Translations under genes and position numbers: made by a program | NCBI GenBank assembly: GCA_015680905.1 | Contig: CM027381.1 | Location: forward strand, 88,127,501 to 88,191,500 | DNA: 64,000 nt | Direction of reading: 5' to 3' | Source of the DNA: Coptis chinensis | Lineage: Eukaryota; Streptophyta; Magnoliopsida; Ranunculales; Ranunculaceae | Part shown: positions 57,910-64,000 of the stretch, piece by piece | Layout: each line of letters starts with the position of its first letter | How positions within the stretch are numbered: position 1 is the first letter of the stretch | The notes under the pieces: model-generated | What the model was told of the DNA's origin: nothing | What the model saw: the letters and a program-made list of their open reading frames with translations, nothing else | The model's database searches: none

Positions 57910-60429
57910 CTATAGTTGAGATGGTGAAGCAGCAGGTGACTTGAGGGCTTTGTATATAGCTCTGATTGTATTAGGAGTTGTTCTGCAGCAACCTCCTATA
58001 AGTGATGCCCCACATTCACGCCACTTGTTCACATAGGAGACAAAATCTTCATCAGAGACACCAGTGGATTGCTGCAAAAGGGAAAGGGTAAACTAATTAT
58101 AGATTGCATATAAAACACAGAGAAACCGGTAGGTAACAGAAAGGTTATACTCTATGAGCAGCAAAAGAATTGATATTCACGAAAATTCTACTTAATTTCC
58201 TTCTTGTCTAGATAAGTGCAAGATGTATAAGAATGATAAAGAAAAGTAACAATATAACCAAACTGTGCACTAGGTGCAAATATTGATGCTTTCAAAGGAG
58301 ACCTAAAGTTTCGAGATAGCATAAGAATTCATACTGCAAGTTTTACCGTACAACCATCTGAAAGAATTGCTTTTACAGTCTCAAATCAGTAGTTGACTGG
58401 ATATATTAGGGAGAAGTGGACCTTAACACTGGGCGTTCAAGTTTATGTACTGACAGTCAACTGTGTAGGGGTTTAGTTTACAGGCAAGCTTTCTGCAGAT
58501 TGTGCAAACTTTGAGATATTTGGCATACAAGAGGTGTACTAAAAATTGCACATCTATACTCTAATTAGATCATTAAAAACCTTTATCCTTCAAACATTCA
58601 GGATACTACCGCTTCAAATATTATGCAATGTAACACTAATACTGTGTACCCTATTACATTTACTGATACAAGTGGAATAGGAAATGAAGTGAGGAGGCAA
58701 CTCACTACCCATTGCTTCTGATCAGGATCATATGTCTCACCACTGTTGGGATATATAAGAATTGGTTTACTTGTCACCTGCATAGGTGAATTTGCAAGAT
58801 AGGACAATAATCAGAAAATGTGCCTGATGAGGCACTTTAAAAAAATATAGCTTTCAAACTCTTACTACCACGAATCAGAAAATATAACTTAAAAAAAATG
58901 TAACTTTCAAAGACAATAATCAGAAAAAAAAATACCTTCTGAATCGATAGAACCAAACCACGAATAAATCTAGGAGGGGTACAATTGATTCCAACAGCTA
59001 TAACCTTCTCAGATGAGTCAGCAATGGAGGCACATTCACTCAAAGAATCTCCGCTAACCACATTGACACCATCCTTAGAATTGAAAGCAAACCATGCTGG
59101 GATGTTTATGCCATCTTCCTCTAGAAGCTCAGCATAGGCCTGCATGAGCACACCAATGAAAGAAGAGCCTGAGAAAAAATTAAACAGGTTTCGATAATAT
59201 AAAATTGGACCCAATTGTCTCAGTTGATCGCCACCAAACCGGTTTTATGATGTATCTGTCCAGAATACCTAAAGTTGTTACTCATCATCGATTAACCAGG
59301 CACTTAAAGATGGTATTATCAGTTTCCATTCTGAATCAGGACCACAATTTGCAGTTACCATTCTGGCTATCAAAGTCTAGATCGACATCAGAAGGCAGTG
59401 ATTACCTGGTCAGTGATTCAGTGGAACATCTCATTTCCAACTTCAGTTGGACAGTTGAGATATAATTTTCAATGGACAATATCTAATTGTAGTCCAACAT
59501 TATATGTGAAAACAGATATAACTTAATATGTACATCAGCATATATCATTTAATTTCTATCACCTAGTGGATACCTGGGCTTCTAGCTTATTTGGTATTGT
59601 CTCAAAAGCAATCAGATCAGGACCTGATTCTGCTAGGACCTGAACCCTTCTCCTATGAAATTCTTTCAAAGTTGACAGTGTTACTGCATCACCATAATTC
59701 CCACTGTAAAGTTAACACAAAATGAAAAAAAGAAGAACAATTAGCACCTTTGCTATTTGATTTAGACCTTTTAAAGAAAGACAGAGTAACTTACTCATAT
59801 TCAGACCCATCGGCCAAATATGCCCCATAGCTTCCTACAGAGGCTGCGACCAAGATAGGCCGGTGCTTGAGAATCCTTCCATTTTTTGTTCCATCAGACA
59901 AATGCTCTGCACATCTCTCATAGTATGTATCTCGTGCCTCACATGCAATTTTAACACTTCTCTGCAGCAATGCTTCACTATCTTCTTTTGACATGCCTTT
60001 AGATTCAAACCCCTGAATAGTAGCCTGTGTCACACACAAAAAGATGATGGAATCTTCTTCTTAAAAATATATTACTTACATAACTGGAAGAAAAAAAAAA
60101 AGACAAAGCTAGCCCAACTACCTGATAAGATGCCGTGAGAATAATATCCGCACCTGCTTCAAGGTAATCGAGGTGTACCTGTAACATAAGAGGTCATAAT
60201 TACAAGCCGAAACTATTCATATGTGAATGACAATGGAATGAAGAGACATTACAGTTTTGATTAAATGAGGAGAACTGATAAGACACTTGGCACTCCAAAG
60301 AGGGTCATTAAGATCAGCACCATGTCGTTCAAGTTCAGTTGCTAGTCCTCCATCGATCAAGGCGTACCCACCCGACTGTTGAAGGAAATTGGACATGCTC
60401 GACAATGGATTAACGAGTCCCAACCTCAT
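57910..60429 (-). CDS. HMT3: Homocysteine S-methyltransferase, 343 aa, seven exons
   Basis: Exons: 60429-60253, 60178-60122, 60024-59795, 59703-59574, 59139-58936, 58777-58706, 58071-57910 (1032 nt, in frame). Motifs are YALIDGGLATELERHGADL near the N-terminus, LEAGADIILTASYQ at about 65-78, RPILVAASVGSYGAYLADGS, DLIAFETIPN, GINCTPP with Cys251, and GGCCRTTP with Cys318-319. The three cysteines are the zinc-binding set that activates homocysteine. The enzyme transfers a methyl group from S-methylmethionine (or AdoMet) to homocysteine, giving methionine in the S-methylmethionine cycle; it is cytosolic. Length matches plant HMTs (about 330-350 aa). The symbol HMT3 follows Arabidopsis At3g22740 on the basis of local gene order; sequence alone could also fit other HMT paralogues. 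Confidence 0.94.
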
Positions 60430-61139
60430 TTTGATAATTTTATAGGTTCTTGTTTTGGGGATTCGGCTGAGTGTAAAGACTAAAGAGAGAAAAGAAATTA
60501 AGTTTGGTAGACTTTAGAGTAATAACGACTTGTTGAAAATTTATAGAGGGAAGGAAGTGTACAATTACAAAATAGCCTCACATTTTTACTTTTTCTCAAT
60601 TAATGCTAGGGTTTACTATTGATTGTCTATGTCCATTTGGCACGTGGTAGATTCAACAGCCTAAAACTATGAGCATTGAGCAAGCCAAGGCTACACCAAC
60701 TCGACACTCGAGTATACAAGGGGACATCAACACGATAGATTCGTTTATTTTGGTTTTTAGTTTTTAATTGTAGCCTGGGACATCAATCTTTTCTGGTAGG
60801 GGTGGGCAATGGGTCGTCCCAGTGCTAGGTTAGGTTAGTGTTGTGTTATATTCAGGTTACGTGTTAGGAGAGCAAACCCAATTACTAGCCGTGTCGAGTT
60901 ATTTGTGAAATCCATACCCAACACACTTATATAATGAGTTACTCAATGGGTGACACTCTAAGCCAGCGGATCAGTTTCGGATCGGATTTACAAATAACAT
61001 ATACAGAGCTTACTGCCCAAGGACAAAACCCAATAATAATTTCACCATAAGTCCCAAACTGGGCTGACGTCATCATTTTTTACTTATAATTTCGGTTCAA
61101 GGACACATTTTCAATTTTAATTTCACCATAAATCCTATG
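60430..61139. other. HMT promoter and AT-rich flank
   Basis: No gene is supported. A GGGTCGTCCCA-containing stretch at about 60800-60960 resembles a decayed dispersed repeat, but no ends were found. Confidence 0.4.
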
Positions 61140-61144
61140 TAAAT

Positions 61145-62502
61145 TATTAGAATATGTCATATATGTAAAGTCTCACGTTTCTATAAGTGTGGACATCCAT
61201 ATCTAGTAGTTTCAATTATTATGTTTTGGATTATTTCACACTCAAGATAGATTAGTATAAATATGTAACTCTTGAAGAACTCAATCACTTTAACCCTAAT
61301 CAATCTCTCTCTCTCTCAATCTATATTATTCTTCATTGTTCTTATTCTTGGTTTCTTTCAATATATCAATGTCACAACTCTCCTAACATCACCACTAACA
61401 TGTAATTTAACATGATATCAGAGCATCATCAGGTTCAAATCTAAGTTTAGTGGTATATTAGGAGAGGTATCATCAAAATCAATATACAAGTTTTAGAGTA
61501 TTCAAGTTTTAATCTTTCTCATAAGAAGAGACCAATAAAGTTTAAAGTTCTTCTGTCTCGATTCATAGGCGAGCACCTATACTTTTTCCCTCAATCATAG
61601 ACGCGCGCCCATCTGTATGAAATAACACATTTCCGCTGGTGTTTGTTGATCTAGTCTTCTCTTTCTCTAGATGAACTCTTTTTGGAAGCTCTTTGAATTG
61701 GTTGATAAGGCTTAAGCTTATCTGTCTTTTATTCTTTTTGGTGGTATTGTTTCTTTGAGTTGGAGATTTTCTTTTCCGACGAGCAGATCTGATTCTATTC
61801 TTTTTATGCTCTTGGGTTCATTGTTGATGACACTATTCACTGCCACTATTCAAAGTACTGTTCACAGGCACTATTCACATATACTATTTACAACACTATT
61901 CATAGTTACTATTAACCTTTGCTGATATGATCTTCCCTTTCTCTTGATACACTCTATTTGGAAGCTCTTTGGCTAAAAAAATAAATAAACTCAAGTTTTC
62001 CATGACTTGTTCATGTATGTTTCTGCATCCGAGTGTTTTTTAAAACGCCCAACTAGTTTTCCACTACTCTGAGTATCTTTTGCTTTCCTCTTCGGTGTTT
62101 GTTAATTCTTATGACTTATGAGAATATAGTTATTAGTGAATACAATATTGTTATTTGACATGGGCATTGATTAATCTTTGGTCGTATAAATTCGTCTTTG
62201 CGTTTTTTTTAAGTAGGTATTGGTTATTGGTTGGTTATTCCACATGGTATAAAGGGGGAGCTATATTCTTATCTTTTCTTTATGTCATTCAAGTTGTAAT
62301 TTGTAAGTTTGCGGCATTACAACTTGAGGGGGAGTATTATAATATGTCAGTATTAGAATATGTCATATATGTAAAGTCCCACGTTTCTATAAGTATGGAC
62401 ATCCATATCTAGTAGTTTCCATTATCATGTTTTGGGTTACTTCACATCCAAGATAGGTTAGTATAAATATATAACTCTCAGATAACTCAATCACATTAAC
62501 CC

Positions 62503-62600
<98 letters not shown>

Positions 62601-62708
62601 CAATCAATCAATCAATCTATATTATTTTTCATTGTTCTTCTTCTTGGTTTCTCTTAATATATCAATGTCACAACTCTCCTAGCATCACCACTAACATGTA
62701 ATTTAACA
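61145..62708 (+). mobile_element. Short non-autonomous copia-like LTR element, 1.56 kb
   Basis: LTR 1 is 61145-61412 and LTR 2 is about 62335-62708. Both start TATTA(G)AATATG and end ATTTAACA. A 5-bp duplication TAAAT lies at 61140-61144 and 62709-62713. A primer binding site-like TGATATCAGAGC, matching the initiator-Met tRNA type, begins at 61413. A polypurine tract TTGAGGGGGAG is at 62324-62334. The roughly 0.9 kb internal part shows no coding domain, so the element is a large TRIM or small LARD. The terminal TA instead of TG is unusual. Confidence 0.8.
62506..62616. repeat. (CT)n then (CAAT)n microsatellite inside LTR 2
   Basis: About 45 CT units are followed by five CAAT units. LTR 1 has only a short CTCTCTCTCTC run at the matching place, so the repeat expanded after insertion. 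Confidence 0.92.
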
Positions 62709-62945
62709 TAAATTGAAATTTGCATATAAAGATAAATTTACATAGTTTTCTTTTCATATGTAATATACATAGTTTCTTTTAAATTTACTTATGAAAAGAA
62801 AATTAAAAGAAAACTATGCAAATTTAAATTTACATAGTATTTATGGCGAAATTAAAATTGAAATGGACTTAGGGCGAAAATATTTGGGAAAATTGAGCTC
62901 TCAACCCAATTACTTGTAACATGTACGCAAAATATTTAGTATTTT

Positions 62946-62949
<4 letters not shown>

Positions 62950-62982
<33 letters not shown>

Positions 62983-63015
62983 TATATTAAAATATATATA
63001 TATATATATATATAT
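62950..63015. repeat. (TA)n microsatellite
   Basis: Two long TA runs (62950-62981 and about 62992-63015) are separated by CTATATTAAAA. A shorter TA run lies at about 63391-63406, beyond the fold-back element. Confidence 0.9.
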
Positions 63016-63371
63016 CTTAAGTTAACTTTAAAATAAGTACATAAGTAAAACTTCACCTACAAAATGAATTTAAACCTATTTTTTTGTGGATATGATATAC
63101 TCAATATTAAGATTATCTCTACAAAATTTCAGCTTATTTGTAAACCTCTAACATTGGCAAAAAACAATTACAAAAATTCAACATTTCTGGACCGTTAGAT
63201 TTCTTTTTAAAGATGACAACAATTTTTATCTATGTTAAAGGTTTCCAAATGAGCTGAAATTTTGGGAAGATAATAATTATGGTGAGTGCTTCATAACCAC
63301 AAAAAATTAGGTTTAAATTCATTTTGTAGGTGAAGTTTTACATACATACTTATTTTAAGTTAACTTAAGTA
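63016..63371. mobile_element. Fold-back MITE with about 150-bp inverted arms
   Basis: The left arm begins CTTAAGTTAACTT and the right arm ends AAGTTAACTTAAGT. The arms pair over about 150 bases with mismatches (shared AAAACTTCACCTACAAAATG, AATTTAAACCTA, AAATTTCAGCT blocks), leaving a short central loop at about 63175-63210. TA-rich tracts flank both ends. No ORF is present. Confidence 0.75.
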
Positions 63372-63901
63372 GCTACTTTTTAGAGAATTACAATATATAT
63401 ATATATTGGGCCGGATAGGTTGACAGCCGAAAATCTAGCAGCAACCTTACAGCTGAAAACTCACCGTTGGATCACCCAATCTAAATTAGAAATCAAAGGC
63501 CCAAATATTGTCTTAACTAAACATATATAGAGGTATTTTAGTAAATTATTTTCTTTCTCTCCCAATTTTCATTTCTATTTTGCAATCAAAACCCTTACCT
63601 TCTTGCTCTCTCTCTCTAAAAAAACCGAAAATTTCCATTTAAACTATCAAAAATCAAAATCAAACCGAACCCAAAACAAACTTTTACCTTCTCGCGCGCT
63701 CTCACTCTCTCCTCCACTATTGAAATCAAACCCAAAATAAAACCCAAAAATCAAACCCCAAACCCAAAATCAAACCCCAAACCCAAAATCAAATCGAAAA
63801 TTGAAATTCTAAAAATCAACTTTAACAGAGCTTTGTGAATAATTGATTTTACATTTGAATCTTTTGATTAAATAATTTAATCAAACTGAAATACGTGTAT
63901 A
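63372..63901. other. Upstream region of the edge ORF
   Basis: CT-rich leader-like sequence (CTCTCTCTCTC at about 63607) and imperfect repeats of CAAACCCAAAAT at 63725-63790. This could be a 5' UTR or promoter. Confidence 0.4.
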
Positions 63902-64000
63902 ATGGAGTCAATGACAGAAAATATAGCTATCAATATGGAAGAAGATGTAGTTGTTGGGTCTTCTTCCAATAAATCCCCGGACAGAGAAATGCATAAACTA
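63902..64000 (+). CDS. Partial ORF at the right window edge, unidentified
   Basis: An ATG at 63902 opens 33 codons that run to the window end without a stop. The visible part is acidic and Ser-rich (MESMTENIAINMEEDVVVG). No family is recognised. The CT-rich, AT-poor upstream stretch would suit a plant 5' UTR, but the ORF could also be chance. Confidence 0.35.
   Translation, partial: MESMTENIAINMEEDVVVGSSSNKSPDREMHKL

Noticed and set aside
62387-62599. Minus-strand ORF of repeated Arg-Glu
   Set aside because: It is the translation of the CT microsatellite in an LTR, not a gene.
1-64000. CRISPR arrays, bacterial operons, riboswitches or tRNA genes
   Set aside because: The spliced plant genes and retroelements show a eukaryotic nuclear context. 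No spaced direct-repeat array was seen; tRNA genes were not found by eye, although a covariance-model search was not possible.

Overview
This window is nuclear DNA of a flowering plant, probably a eudicot. It holds spliced genes with GT-AG introns, several pentatricopeptide repeat (PPR) genes, a seed vicilin relict, the plant-specific gene RDM1, and many plant-type LTR retrotransposons. I cannot name the species from sequence alone.

Region 1 (about 1-18,960) is a nest of transposable elements. An old element-type gene on the minus strand, with a gypsy-type transposon domain and a C-terminal coiled coil, runs from 18,929 down past base 1. Two insertions break it. One is a 15.4 kb LTR retrotransposon (706-16,102, minus strand, target duplication CCCAC). 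The other is a 1.26 kb solo LTR (16,513-17,776, target duplication GGGGT). The 15.4 kb element has a primer binding site, gag, a zinc knuckle and protease remains of Athila/Tat type, plus two accessory ORFs. I find no reverse transcriptase, RNase H or integrase. A third element, a 3.5 kb solo LTR (4,244-7,786, target duplication CCCTT), sits inside the second accessory ORF.

Region 2 (about 19,700-42,500) is mostly gene space. It holds a broken vicilin gene, a 776-aa PPR protein (At1g03100-like), a 733-bp solo LTR, a ten-exon type I inositol polyphosphate 5-phosphatase, a long gene-poor stretch, the KEOPS kinase BUD32, and a 551-aa mitochondrial-type PPR protein (At3g22670-like).

Region 3 (about 42,500-53,600) is gene-poor. 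It holds a hAT-like non-autonomous transposon with 8-bp target duplications, a 138-bp tandem repeat, a MITE, and two adjoining pseudogene fragments. One fragment is from gamma-tubulin complex protein 2 and the other is the C-terminal part of a CDK-like CRK kinase.

Region 4 (53,607-60,429) holds three intact genes: RDM1 of RNA-directed DNA methylation, a DYW-type PPR editing factor (At3g22690/YS1-like), and homocysteine S-methyltransferase. With the vicilin and the At3g22670-like PPR, these recall the Arabidopsis order At3g22640 - At3g22670 - At3g22680 - At3g22690 - At3g22740, so the locus looks like an ancient collinear block expanded by transposons and extra genes.

Region 5 (60,430-64,000) holds a 1.56 kb non-autonomous copia-like element with a CT microsatellite expanded in one LTR, a fold-back MITE embedded in (TA)n, and the start of an unidentified ORF at the right edge.
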